Shown: piece after piece, positions 1-6,652 of the stretch
Layout: the number at the start of each line of letters is the position of its first letter
How positions within the stretch are numbered: the first letter of the stretch is position 1
DNA from: a virus
Strand: one strand, 5' to 3'
DNA length: 51,077 nucleotides
Virus record (IMG/VR): IMGVR_UViG_3300021373_001553
Span: 1 to 51,077 of that record
The notes under the pieces: model-generated
Databases searched by the model: none
The model's input: the letters and a program-made list of their open reading frames with translations, nothing else
What the model was told of the DNA's origin: nothing
Program-made: the position numbers and the translations under genes

Positions 1-947
1 TTAGTGGTGGGGAAACTCCTCAGGCAACTACGCCTGGGGCTTTCCTTAACTTTGGTGGTACTAACGTTTATAAAAGTAAACAACTAGAAAAAATAGGAGA
101 AATGTTTTGCAATGGATCTGTTAAAGATGGTGACTATTTTCTCTATACCGATGCCTGGAATCCTACAGTTATTCAACTACGCTATATGGCAGAGCTATTG
201 GGTGTTGATATTAGCATTGGTGGTTTGTGGCACGCAGGTAGTTATGATCCGCAAGATTTTTTAGGTAGACTTATAGGTGATAAGCCTTGGGTTCGACACG
301 CTGAAATGTCAATGTTTGAATGTTATGATGATAACTTTTTTGCAAGCGAATTCCATATTGATATGTTTACAGATACAATGATGGACGACTACAATGTTGA
401 TATGGATAAAATACATCGTGTTGGTTGGCCTATGGAGTATCTAAAGAATAGTTTAGACAGTTACAAAGGTATGGAAAAAAGAGATCTTATACTCTTTCCG
501 CATCGTGTTGCTCCTGAAAAACAAGTCGAAATCTTTAGAGACCTTAAAGAGCGTTTACCGCAATACGAATTTATTGTATGTCAAGAATACGAACTAAGCA
601 AAAATGAATATCATAACTTACTAGGTGAAGCTAAACTTGTGTTTAGCGCGAACCTACAAGAAACACTTGGTATCAGTTGGTACGAAGGTGCATTAGTTGA
701 TAGTATTCCTATGGTGCCAGATAGACTAAGTTATTCAGAAATGGCACTGCCTGAGTTTAAGTATCCAAGTAAATGGACTGAAGATTATGATGCTTATATA
801 GATAATAAAGACAAAGTTGTTGCACAGATCGTTGAGTATATGGAAAACTACGATGACTTCCTTGTAAGTTTAGATAAGCAAAGAACAAAATTAAACAAAG
901 AATTTTTTAGCGGTACAAATCTTTATAGGACGATTGCAGATGAATGA
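1..947 (+). CDS. GT-B-like glycosyltransferase, 5'-partial
   Basis: The reading frame is open from base 3 to the stop at 945-947 and has no stop before the left edge, so the gene starts outside the window. The internal ATG at 102 is not a convincing start because coding-like sequence continues upstream. Counting from that ATG, the C-terminal half looks like a GT-B donor-binding domain. It has a beta-strand segment LILFPHRVAPEKQ (129-141), a second strand YEFIVC (155-160), and an E-x7-E arrangement (E187 and E195) followed by G-A-L-V-D-S-I-P, as in GT4-type enzymes. The role is probably transfer of a sugar to phage DNA, a virion protein or a host envelope component; the acceptor cannot be told. 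It overlaps the next gene at ATGAATGA. The family is fairly sure, the substrate unknown. Confidence 0.6.
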   Translation, partial: SGGETPQATTPGAFLNFGGTNVYKSKQLEKIGEMFCNGSVKDGDYFLYTDAWNPTVIQLRYMAELLGVDISIGGLWHAGSYDPQDFLGRLIGDKPWVRHAEMSMFECYDDNFFASEFHIDMFTDTMMDDYNVDMDKIHRVGWPMEYLKNSLDSYKGMEKRDLILFPHRVAPEKQVEIFRDLKERLPQYEFIVCQEYELSKNEYHNLLGEAKLVFSANLQETLGISWYEGALVDSIPMVPDRLSYSEMALPEFKYPSKWTEDYDAYIDNKDKVVAQIVEYMENYDDFLVSLDKQRTKLNKEFFSGTNLYRTIADE

Positions 948-1278
948 AGACGGAACATTTACACTAACACTCGATGAAAATTATACTTCTAGTGATACTA
1001 TTACTATAGACACAAGTTCGTGGGATAATAGTTTTACTACTGATCCTACATCAATTTATACTACTGGTGGCAGTGGCAATGTTGACATTCAAGGTAGTTT
1101 AAAAGTAGACGGTGTAGACGTTATGCAGTCTATTAAAGATATGCAACGTGTACTAGGTGTTGTAAGTAGAGATATTGAAAAAGAAGAAAAGTATGCAGGA
1201 CTAAAACGTGCCGCAGAAGCATACGAACGTGAACTAGCAAAAATTGAAACATTTGAAACTCTAAAGGATTCAGCTTAA
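940..1278 (+). CDS. Conserved phage protein of unknown function, 112 aa
   Basis: I prefer the ATG at 940 over an in-frame TTG at 934, because AGGA at 927-930 sits nine bases ahead of 940. The N-terminal half is rich in Thr, Ser and Asp and predicted beta (residues about 4-45). It is followed by a GSLKVDGVDVMQSI-type segment and a charged helical C-terminal tail (about 60-112). The beta-rich start plus the SLKVDGVDV segment is common in phage fibre or virion-associated proteins, so a structural role is possible, but I do not recognise a defined family. The gene starts inside the end of the glycosyltransferase and its stop overlaps the next start (TTAATG), so it is part of one tightly coupled transcript. 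Confidence 0.6.
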   Translation: MNEDGTFTLTLDENYTSSDTITIDTSSWDNSFTTDPTSIYTTGGSGNVDIQGSLKVDGVDVMQSIKDMQRVLGVVSRDIEKEEKYAGLKRAAEAYERELAKIETFETLKDSA

Positions 1279-1706
1279 TGTTTAATTTTTTAAAAGATCG
1301 TAAACGTGTAATTAGAGATAGAAACAGTAACGAGCCGTACTTAGTTCGTTGGTATTTGTTTCTAAAGGACAGAAAGAACTTTCCTTTCAATATCACTTTG
1401 CACAAGGTGCTAGTAAGCGACGAGCCTACGCTACACGATCACCCTTGGAGTTATGCTACTTTTATTATTAAAGGCGGCTACTATGAAAATACTCCAAAAG
1501 GACGTTTTTGGCGTGGACCGGGACATTTTCGTTATCGTAGTGCAGACGATTTACACTTTTTAGAACTTGCAAAAGACACAGAAGGTAATGAAATACCTTG
1601 TTGGAGTTTGTTCTTTATGGGTAAGAAAGCAACGGATTGGGGCTTCATTAAAGATGGAGAATGGATTCATAACGAAAAATACTTAGCTCGAGGTGCTAAA
1701 GAATGA
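1278..1706 (+). CDS. Cupin-like small protein, 142 aa
   Basis: The protein shows a cupin-type signature: L-H-D-H-P-W at residues 52-57 with H53 and H55 as likely metal ligands, then F-I-I-K-G-G-Y-Y-E (62-70), a Gly-rich turn, R-G-P-G-H (79-83), and a later H93 in D-L-H-F-L-E-L. This matches the His-x-His ... Glu ... His pattern of a single-domain cupin. Possible activities include sugar epimerisation or isomerisation, or dioxygenation; the sequence does not decide between them. Its position directly after a glycosyltransferase makes a role in modifying a sugar or a nucleobase attractive, but this is inference. It starts on the stop codon of the upstream gene and its own stop overlaps the ATG at 1703. 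Confidence 0.6.
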   Translation: MFNFLKDRKRVIRDRNSNEPYLVRWYLFLKDRKNFPFNITLHKVLVSDEPTLHDHPWSYATFIIKGGYYENTPKGRFWRGPGHFRYRSADDLHFLELAKDTEGNEIPCWSLFFMGKKATDWGFIKDGEWIHNEKYLARGAKE

Positions 1707-2260
1707 CAAATAAACATTATTATAATTGGCAGGATATAGAAAACTCCTGTATAAACATTGCTCTACAAATGTATAAAGACAACTGGCGTCCTGACTACAT
1801 TGTAGGTATTACTAGAGGCGGAAATGTACCTGCTACAATACTAAGCAATATGTTAGATGTGCCAGGTCAAGCATTAAAAGTAAGTTTACGTGACGATAAT
1901 GTAGATAACGAAAGCAACTGCTGGATGAGCGAAGATGCATTTGGTTATGTAGACGAGCAAGAACGCAAAACATACAAAACACGTTGGGATATTAGTAAAC
2001 GTAAAAATATTTTAATTGTAGACGACATCAACGACACTGGTGCTACGTTTAACTGGATTAAACAAGATTGGCAAGCAGGATGTTTGCCTAACGAAGAAAG
2101 TTGGAAGACAGTGTGGCATAATAATGTTCGCTTTGCTACTATCACAGATAATTTATCAAGTGAATTTGACGGTACTGTAGACTATAGCGTACACGAAGTA
2201 AACAAAGCAGAACAAGATGTTTGGTTAGTTTACCCCTGGGAGAATGTAGGTGAATATTGA
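1703..2260 (+). CDS. Phosphoribosyltransferase family protein, 185 aa
   Basis: The type I phosphoribosyltransferase signature is clear. Residues 103-115 read I-L-I-V-D-D-I-N-D-T-G-A-T, the PRPP-binding loop with its two acidic residues. Upstream, Y-I-V-G-I-T-R-G-G-N-V-P-A (32-44) matches the second phosphate-contacting loop. Length fits hypoxanthine/xanthine-type enzymes. It most likely salvages a purine or related base with PRPP in the cytoplasm, feeding phage DNA synthesis. The base specificity cannot be read. GAGG at 1690-1693 precedes the ATG by nine bases, and the gene overlaps both neighbours. It belongs to the same small-enzyme operon as the cupin and HIT genes. Confidence 0.8.
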   Translation: MTNKHYYNWQDIENSCINIALQMYKDNWRPDYIVGITRGGNVPATILSNMLDVPGQALKVSLRDDNVDNESNCWMSEDAFGYVDEQERKTYKTRWDISKRKNILIVDDINDTGATFNWIKQDWQAGCLPNEESWKTVWHNNVRFATITDNLSSEFDGTVDYSVHEVNKAEQDVWLVYPWENVGEY

Positions 2261-2624
2261 TACACTAGAAATTGCACAGCAGGAAGGAAGAGCTCCTTGG
2301 ACTAACGTAGAGTTTGATACACGTGACTTTGTTGTGTATAATGATATATACCCTGTTACAGAAGGCCATACACTAGTAGTACCTAGACAAGCAACACAAG
2401 AAGACATTTTAAAATGTATGAAGTTTGCACTTGCTATGGGTAACGATAATGTAAAGGCATCCAGTAATAACATTACAGGATTTAATATTGGCCTAAATAC
2501 TGGCGAAAGTGCGGGACAAACTTGTATGTATCCGCACGTACATTTAATCTTCCGTCGTGATGGAGATATGGAAGATCCGAAAGGTGGCGTACGGGGCGTC
2601 ATTCCATCTAAACAAAAATATTAA
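2250..2624 (+). CDS. HIT (histidine triad) family protein with altered triad, 124 aa
   Basis: The gene starts with GTG at 2250, inside the end of the phosphoribosyltransferase gene. Residues 77-92 (G-F-N-I-G-L-N-T-G-E-S-A-G-Q-T-C) and the C-terminal D-P-K-G-G-V-R-G-V-I-P (109-119) are typical of the HIT branch that hydrolyses nucleoside phosphoramidates or dinucleotides. The triad H-x-H-x-H appears here as Y94-P-H96-V-H98. The first histidine is therefore tyrosine, while the middle (nucleophile) and third histidines remain. It probably still binds a purine nucleotide and may hydrolyse it; the change may affect leaving-group protonation or zinc binding. Neighbouring genes point to nucleotide metabolism. 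Confidence 0.8.
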   Translation: MNIDTLEIAQQEGRAPWTNVEFDTRDFVVYNDIYPVTEGHTLVVPRQATQEDILKCMKFALAMGNDNVKASSNNITGFNIGLNTGESAGQTCMYPHVHLIFRRDGDMEDPKGGVRGVIPSKQKY

Positions 2625-2635
2625 GGAAAGGAACT

Positions 2636-2842
2636 ATGGACTTGAAGGAACAAATGATTAAAGCGGCAAGACTACACGCTGAAGCGGAGATAGAATTGCA
2701 CAAAACTAACATTGAAGTGTATATGCAAAAAGTTGTTGGTATTGGTGAACATTCGGATATTATTGAAACTATCCAAAAAGAACTAGATCAAATGGCTACA
2801 GCACACGACCGTCTTGAGATGTTAAACAAATATTTTGTTTAA
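2636..2842 (+). CDS. Small helical protein of unknown function, 68 aa
   Basis: The protein is almost entirely predicted alpha-helical. It has a charged N-terminal helix (L-K-E-Q-M-I-K-A-A-R, residues 3-12) and a second helix E-T-I-Q-K-E-L-D-Q-M (44-53) after a Gly-containing turn (V-G-I-G-E-H). It has no membrane segment or catalytic motif that I can see. A strong ribosome site (AAGGAAAGGA, 2623-2632) precedes the ATG. The gene ends six bases before a sigma70 -35 box, so it is the last gene of the upstream operon. Similar short helical proteins are common in marine T4-like phages, but the function is unknown. Confidence 0.65.
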   Translation: MDLKEQMIKAARLHAEAEIELHKTNIEVYMQKVVGIGEHSDIIETIQKELDQMATAHDRLEMLNKYFV

Positions 2843-2847
2843 TATAC

Positions 2848-2876
2848 TTGACAAAAACCTAAATACAATGTATAAT
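2848..2876 (+). promoter_or_regulatory. Consensus sigma70-type promoter ahead of folE
   Basis: TTGACA at 2848-2853 and TATAAT at 2871-2876 are separated by exactly 17 bases, a perfect match to the bacterial housekeeping consensus. Transcription would start near 2883, giving a leader of roughly 56 bases before the folE ATG at 2939. The -10 box lies inside a long dyad (2862-2900). Confidence 0.85.
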
Positions 2877-2900
2877 GTAAATTATATTGTACATTGTATT
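2862..2900. repeat. 39-bp inverted repeat overlapping the folE promoter
   Basis: The arms AATACAATGTA (2862-2872) and TACATTGTATT (2890-2900) are perfect complements. The bases between continue the pairing with two G-T mismatches, so the whole element is a near-perfect dyad centred at 2881. It covers the -10 box and the predicted start site. Only the right half would be transcribed, so it is better explained as a DNA-level protein-binding site (operator) than as an RNA hairpin. No regulator can be named. Confidence 0.6.
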
Positions 2901-2938
2901 TTTACTGGCAATCCACTGCCTTAACATCGGAGATTAAA

Positions 2939-3628
2939 ATGAGTAAAGTAAGACAAATTAGAGCAAAGTTAGAAGATGCTGGCATTCGCTATTGGGCGGG
3001 TGACAACATTTCAAAAGTGCTACAAAAACACGACAAAGAAGAATTAATTAACGAAGCAACTAGAGCATTTGAAGGTGTATTAGATGCACTGTTAATTGAT
3101 CGAATTAATGATCCTAACAGCCAAGGTACAGCAAGGCGTCTTGCTAAAATGTACTACAATGAAATTATGTCAGGGCGTTATGATCGTAAGCCAGATGCAA
3201 CATCATTTCCAAATGACAGCGATGATCGCTATGAAGGTATGTTAGTTGTACGTAGTGAACTTAAAAGTATGTGTTCACATCATCATCAACCAGTAGCAGG
3301 TGTTGCATACATTGGTATTATTGCCGCAAACAAACTAATTGGTTTAAGCAAATACACACGAATAGCACAATGGTGTGCTAGGCGAGGTACACTGCAAGAA
3401 GAACTTGCAAATGATATTGCAAAAGAAATACAATTTGCAACAGGTGCAGAACACTTAGGTGTTTACATTCAGGCAACGCACGGTTGTTGTGAGAATAGAG
3501 GCATTATGGCAACTAGCAGTCTTACACAGACAACTGTACTAAAAGGTGCGTTTAAGGATGACGCAGGTACAAAGAAAGAGTTCTTTGACAATATTAAATT
3601 ACAACAAGAATATGCTTGTGGAAAGTAA
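2939..3628 (+). CDS. folE: GTP cyclohydrolase I (FolE), 229 aa
   Basis: The enzyme converts GTP to 7,8-dihydroneopterin triphosphate, the first step of both folate and 7-deazaguanine (queuosine, preQ0) synthesis. The FolE signature is intact: S110-M-C112-S-H-H115-H supplies the first zinc ligands, H181-G-C183-C-E-N-R-G carries the third, and I-A-A-N-K-L-I-G-L-S-K-Y (128-139) matches the core helix and loop. I chose the ATG at 2939, preceded by GGAG, rather than an upstream in-frame codon at 2894 that lies inside the promoter dyad. The gene opens a transcript driven by the sigma70 site at 2848 and is followed six bases later by a queE-like gene, which suggests the pterin product feeds deazaguanine synthesis. 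Confidence 0.92.
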   Translation: MSKVRQIRAKLEDAGIRYWAGDNISKVLQKHDKEELINEATRAFEGVLDALLIDRINDPNSQGTARRLAKMYYNEIMSGRYDRKPDATSFPNDSDDRYEGMLVVRSELKSMCSHHHQPVAGVAYIGIIAANKLIGLSKYTRIAQWCARRGTLQEELANDIAKEIQFATGAEHLGVYIQATHGCCENRGIMATSSLTQTTVLKGAFKDDAGTKKEFFDNIKLQQEYACGK

Positions 3629-3633
3629 ATAAT

Positions 3634-4527
3634 ATGAAACTAAGATATTCAGAAGCGTTTTATAGCGTACAAGGCGAAGGCAAGTTTGTAGGTGTACCTA
3701 GTGTATTCCTACGTACATTCGGTTGTAACTTCCGCTGTATGAACTTTGGTGTTGATACTAAAAAGAATCGCACAGAGTTACACGCAGAAGGACAAAGATA
3801 CAATCAAGAAGTCAAAGACTTAATTGATGCAGATGTACACAAAACAACTGAAAAGTTTGAAGACTTACCTATTATTCATACAGGCTGCGATACATATGCA
3901 AGTATCTATCCTGAATTTAAACATTTTAATAAACAAGCAGATGTTAATGAAGTAGTTGAGCATCTGTTATCACTTACTCCTAATGGTAAATGGGTACAGG
4001 ATAACGGACAAGATATCCATTTAATTTTAACTGGTGGCGAACCATTGTTGGCGTGGCAACGATTGTACGTAGAGTTATTTGAACATCCACGAATGAGAGA
4101 CTTAAAAAATGTTACATTTGAAACGAACACTACACAACCTTTACACAACGAGCTCTACGACTATCTCAACAATAGCGACAGACTTACGATCACTTGGAGT
4201 TGTTCCCCAAAACTTAGTGTTAGCGGAGAACCTTGGGAGACTGCTATTAAGCCTGATATTGCTCGTGAGTATAGTCTTGTTTCTGATAGTGAACTTTATC
4301 TCAAGTTTGTTGTCGCTACTCAAGATGATTTTGAAGAAGTTGAAAGAGCTGTGGATGCTTACAGAGGTGCCGGGGTACAATGTCCAGTATATCTTATGCC
4401 GCTGGGCGGACGCAGTGAAGAATACGCTCTTAACGTTAAAGACGTTGCCGAAGCGTGTATGGAAAAAGGATGGCGATTTACCCCTAGACTCCATATCAGC
4501 CTATTCGGAAATGCCTGGGGGACCTAA
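3634..4527 (+). CDS. queE: QueE-like radical SAM enzyme (7-carboxy-7-deazaguanine synthase family), 297 aa
   Basis: The N-terminus (Y-S-E-A-F-Y-S-V-Q-G-E-G, residues 5-16) and the T-F-G-C-N-F-R-C start of the radical SAM site are typical of QueE, which turns 6-carboxytetrahydropterin into 7-carboxy-7-deazaguanine. L-T-G-G-E-P (132-137) is the SAM-binding GGE motif, and the C-terminal P-R-L-H (284-287) is also family-like. The [4Fe-4S] motif C-x3-C-x2-C is split. C31 and C35 are present, but position 38 is Phe, and the expected third Cys with its following D-T appears as C85-D-T, 49 residues after C35. The start at ATG 3634 has GGAAAG eight bases ahead; a longer TTG start at 3616 overlaps folE and is less likely. 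Confidence 0.85.
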   Translation: MKLRYSEAFYSVQGEGKFVGVPSVFLRTFGCNFRCMNFGVDTKKNRTELHAEGQRYNQEVKDLIDADVHKTTEKFEDLPIIHTGCDTYASIYPEFKHFNKQADVNEVVEHLLSLTPNGKWVQDNGQDIHLILTGGEPLLAWQRLYVELFEHPRMRDLKNVTFETNTTQPLHNELYDYLNNSDRLTITWSCSPKLSVSGEPWETAIKPDIAREYSLVSDSELYLKFVVATQDDFEEVERAVDAYRGAGVQCPVYLMPLGGRSEEYALNVKDVAEACMEKGWRFTPRLHISLFGNAWGT

Positions 4528-4531
4528 TACG

Positions 4532-4627
4532 ATGAGTGAGTATAAAAATGTACAACACGAAACAGCAATGAAGGCTAAAATTAATAAACCTCTTGATGTT
4601 GAATTAAGAGAAAAAGGACTACTATGA
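4532..4627 (+). CDS. Very small ORF, 31 aa, coupled to the next gene
   Basis: An ATG at 4532, four bases after the queE stop, opens a 31-residue frame ending in TGA at 4625-4627. The next gene's ATG overlaps it (ATGA). The peptide is hydrophilic and charged (starts M-S-E-Y-K-N-V, ends V-E-L-R-E-K-G-L-L) with no recognisable motif. Tight packing between queE and the next gene, and the stop-start overlap, argue that it is translated. It may act only to couple translation. No function is assigned. Confidence 0.5.
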   Translation: MSEYKNVQHETAMKAKINKPLDVELREKGLL

Positions 4628-5040
4628 AAAACTTTTTAAAAAAAATAACAGGACTTGAAAAAATTGAGCAAGAAAAAATTGCTCTAGAAAAAGAACGTAA
4701 AAGAGTTAGCAAACTGACTCCAGAAGAAGAACGACGAGAAGCTCTTGATAAAGAAAAAGAAGAAGCTACTAAAAAAGGCAAACCCTGGGTAGCCGTGTTA
4801 GATACGCAAGTTAATTCAGATAACATTAGAAACGGATTTTTTGAGCTCGACTGGAATAACGAATTTATTGAGCAACTACTCGATGCTGGCTATAAAGGTG
4901 AATCAAACGAAGAAATTGTTGATGCTTGGTTTAAGACTATTGTTACACAGATGCTTCAAGAAGACGGCCAAGATACTGATCGAGGTATGGGATATGTTAA
5001 TGTTGTGCCCATCGATAAAGGAAAGAGTGAAGTATCTTAA
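4624..5040 (+). CDS. Conserved T4-like phage protein of unknown function, 138 aa
   Basis: The first 60 residues are a strongly charged, Lys/Glu-rich helix, likely a coiled coil (E-K-I-E-Q-E-K-I-A-L-E-K-E-R). The remainder is a compact domain beginning W-V-A-V-L-D-T (53-59) with R-N-G-F-F-E-L-D-W-N-N-E-F in the middle and ending with G-M-G-Y-V-N-V. I associate this second part with a small protein widespread in marine T4-like phages, from memory and without a search. The function is unknown. It is the last gene of the folE-queE transcript: a new sigma70 promoter starts four bases after its stop. Confidence 0.7.
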   Translation: MKNFLKKITGLEKIEQEKIALEKERKRVSKLTPEEERREALDKEKEEATKKGKPWVAVLDTQVNSDNIRNGFFELDWNNEFIEQLLDAGYKGESNEEIVDAWFKTIVTQMLQEDGQDTDRGMGYVNVVPIDKGKSEVS

Positions 5041-5043
5041 TAC

Positions 5044-5072
5044 TTGACAACAGCCAGATCTGGTGTTATAAT
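5044..5072 (+). promoter_or_regulatory. Consensus sigma70-type promoter ahead of the RNase H unit
   Basis: TTGACA (5044-5049) and TATAAT (5067-5072) are spaced by 17 bases. The predicted start is near 5079. The spacer contains the perfect 10-bp palindrome CCAGATCTGG (5054-5063), a possible operator. Confidence 0.85.
5054..5063. repeat. 10-bp palindrome in the spacer of the RNase H promoter
   Basis: CCAGATCTGG is a perfect palindrome between the -35 and -10 boxes at 5044-5072. A bound protein would block polymerase, so it is a candidate operator. Confidence 0.4.
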
Positions 5073-5101
5073 AGTATTATAATTAACACAAAGGCAAAAC
5101 T

Positions 5102-5188
5102 ATGATAGAATTATTAGGCATTACATTACTTGTTGCATTCGTACAGAATGGCGACTTGTTCTCATTATGTATATCGGGGTGTTCGTAA
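5102..5188 (+). CDS. Small hydrophobic peptide, 28 aa, upstream of RNase H
   Basis: The first ATG after the 5044 promoter (5102, preceded by AAAGGC) opens a 28-residue frame ending TAA at 5186-5188, one base before the RNase H ATG. The N-terminal half is hydrophobic (M-I-E-L-L-G-I-T-L-L-V-A-F-V), so it could be a short membrane peptide. It could equally be a leader whose translation delivers ribosomes to the next start. No homolog is recognised. Confidence 0.4.
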   Translation: MIELLGITLLVAFVQNGDLFSLCISGCS

Positions 5189-5189
5189 T

Positions 5190-6173
5190 ATGACAACTTA
5201 TGTATTAGTAGATACACTCAATACTTTCTTTCGTGCAAGGCACGTAGTACGTGGCGACATTGACACTAAGGTTGGTATGGCATTACATATTACACTTAAT
5301 AGTGTTAAGAAGGCTTGGCAAGACTTTAATGCAGACCACGTTGTATTTTGTTTAGAAGGACGTAGTTGGCGTAAGGACTTTTACGAACCTTACAAACGTA
5401 ATCGTAAAGAAACACGCGATGCAATGACTCCTGTACAGGCAGAAGAAGATAAAGTATTCTTCGAAATATTTGACGAGTTTAAAGATTTTATTGATACAAA
5501 AACTAATTGTACTGTTATACAAAACTCTGTATTAGAAGCAGATGATTTAATTGCAGGTTGGGTACAGGCACATCCTAATGACAATCATATTATTATTTCA
5601 ACAGATGGCGACTTTGCACAGTTGATTGCACCTAATGTAAAGCAATACAATGGTGTTAGTAACACAACTATTACACACGAAGGTTACTTTGACGACAAAG
5701 GCAAGCCTGTAATTGATAAGAAAACTAAAGAAGCAAAGCCTGCTCCACAGCCCGAATTTATGCTGTTTGAGAAATGTATGCGTGGCGACACTAGTGACAA
5801 TGTGTTTAGTGCATATCCAGGTGTACGTAAAAAAGGCACTAAGAACAAAGTAGGCCTGCAAGAAGCATATGCAGACAAAGACACTAAAGGCTTTAATTGG
5901 AATAATATGATGCTACAGCGTTGGACCGATCATCAAGGTAACGAACACCGTGTGTTAGATGACTATACACGTAATGTTACATTGTGCGATTTAACTGCAC
6001 AACCTGCAGATATCAAAGAGATAATTAATAGCACTATTGCAGAAGTAGAACCTAAAGAAATATCACAAGTTGGTATGCGTCTTATGAAGTTCTGTGCTAA
6101 ATGGGATATGCAACGTATTGCAGATCAGGCAGCAACTTTTGCAGAACCATTACAAGCGAGGTACCCTAAATGA
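5190..6173 (+). CDS. rnh: RNase H / 5'-3' exonuclease of the T4 Rnh (FEN-like) family, 327 aa
   Basis: This is the T4-type RNase H, a flap-endonuclease-like nuclease that removes RNA primers from lagging-strand fragments. Metal-binding acidic clusters of the family are visible: D8 in V-L-V-D-T-L, E116-A-D-D119, S137-T-D-G-D141, and R198-G-D-T-S-D-N-V followed by Y-P-G-V, the helix-hairpin-helix entry. Length is close to T4 Rnh (305 aa). I chose the ATG at 5190, nine bases after GGGG, where the FEN core begins directly; an upstream ATG in the same frame at 5130 lies within the small peptide gene. It overlaps the following gene (ATGAG), so the two are coupled. Confidence 0.88.
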   Translation: MTTYVLVDTLNTFFRARHVVRGDIDTKVGMALHITLNSVKKAWQDFNADHVVFCLEGRSWRKDFYEPYKRNRKETRDAMTPVQAEEDKVFFEIFDEFKDFIDTKTNCTVIQNSVLEADDLIAGWVQAHPNDNHIIISTDGDFAQLIAPNVKQYNGVSNTTITHEGYFDDKGKPVIDKKTKEAKPAPQPEFMLFEKCMRGDTSDNVFSAYPGVRKKGTKNKVGLQEAYADKDTKGFNWNNMMLQRWTDHQGNEHRVLDDYTRNVTLCDLTAQPADIKEIINSTIAEVEPKEISQVGMRLMKFCAKWDMQRIADQAATFAEPLQARYPK

Positions 6174-6652
6174 GTATAAAAACAAAGACTATTCTTAAAG
6201 ATAAATTTTGGATTTTAGAAGATGACGGTGTACGAATTGGTACAATATCATTAGCAGACGAAAATCGTTTTATGTTTAGTGGTTCTAAAGGTACAACATA
6301 TTTTGATAGTAAAAAAGCATTAAAAAAAACGTTTGGTGATAATGTATTAATTAACGACATTACTTTACAACCCGAAAAAATTGCTGAAGCTGATAAGGAT
6401 GTATACGGATTTCCAACAAGTACAGTGCCTTTCAATACAATGTTAGATGTAAAACGAAAATTGCCATTATTTACAAAAAGCTCTAAAAGTAAAAGTTTAT
6501 ATTGTGCAGGTTATTATATTATTCATTTTGATAAAGGATGGGTTAAAAGTTTTTGTCCTAAACTAATTACTGTAGAACGATACGACACAAAGGGTCCGTT
6601 TAAGAGTGATCTAGAAATGCGTACAGCACTGAGTAAAGCAAATGCAAAATGA
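6170..6652 (+). CDS. Conserved phage protein of unknown function, 160 aa
   Basis: The protein has a beta-rich first half (K-F-W-I-L-E-D-D-G-V-R-I-G-T near the start) and a conserved-looking second half containing G-F-P-T-S-T-V-P-F-N, a Lys/Ser-rich turn (T-K-S-S-K-S-K-S), and Y-C-A-G-Y-Y-I-I-H-F-D-K-G-W followed by F-C-P-K-L. The two cysteines do not form an obvious zinc site. I recall similar proteins in cyanophages and pelagiphages, but know no function. Start ATG 6170 has GAGG eight bases upstream and overlaps the RNase H stop. The stop overlaps the region of the next start (ATG 6642). Confidence 0.65.
   Translation: MSIKTKTILKDKFWILEDDGVRIGTISLADENRFMFSGSKGTTYFDSKKALKKTFGDNVLINDITLQPEKIAEADKDVYGFPTSTVPFNTMLDVKRKLPLFTKSSKSKSLYCAGYYIIHFDKGWVKSFCPKLITVERYDTKGPFKSDLEMRTALSKANAK

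Noticed and set aside
2894-2938. Earlier in-frame start for folE
   Set aside because: It lies inside the promoter dyad, close to the predicted transcription start, and lacks a ribosome site. ATG 2939 has GGAG ahead and begins where the family begins.
4109-4530. Long frame overlapping queE in another register
   Set aside because: The Leu-rich translation without motifs is a shadow of queE. Only its last 31 codons, from ATG 4532, form a plausible separate gene.
5027-5048. Short inverted repeat AAGTAT...ATACTT at the end of the 4624-5040 gene
   Set aside because: A six-bp AT-rich stem without a T-run that overlaps the next -35 box is too weak to call a terminator.
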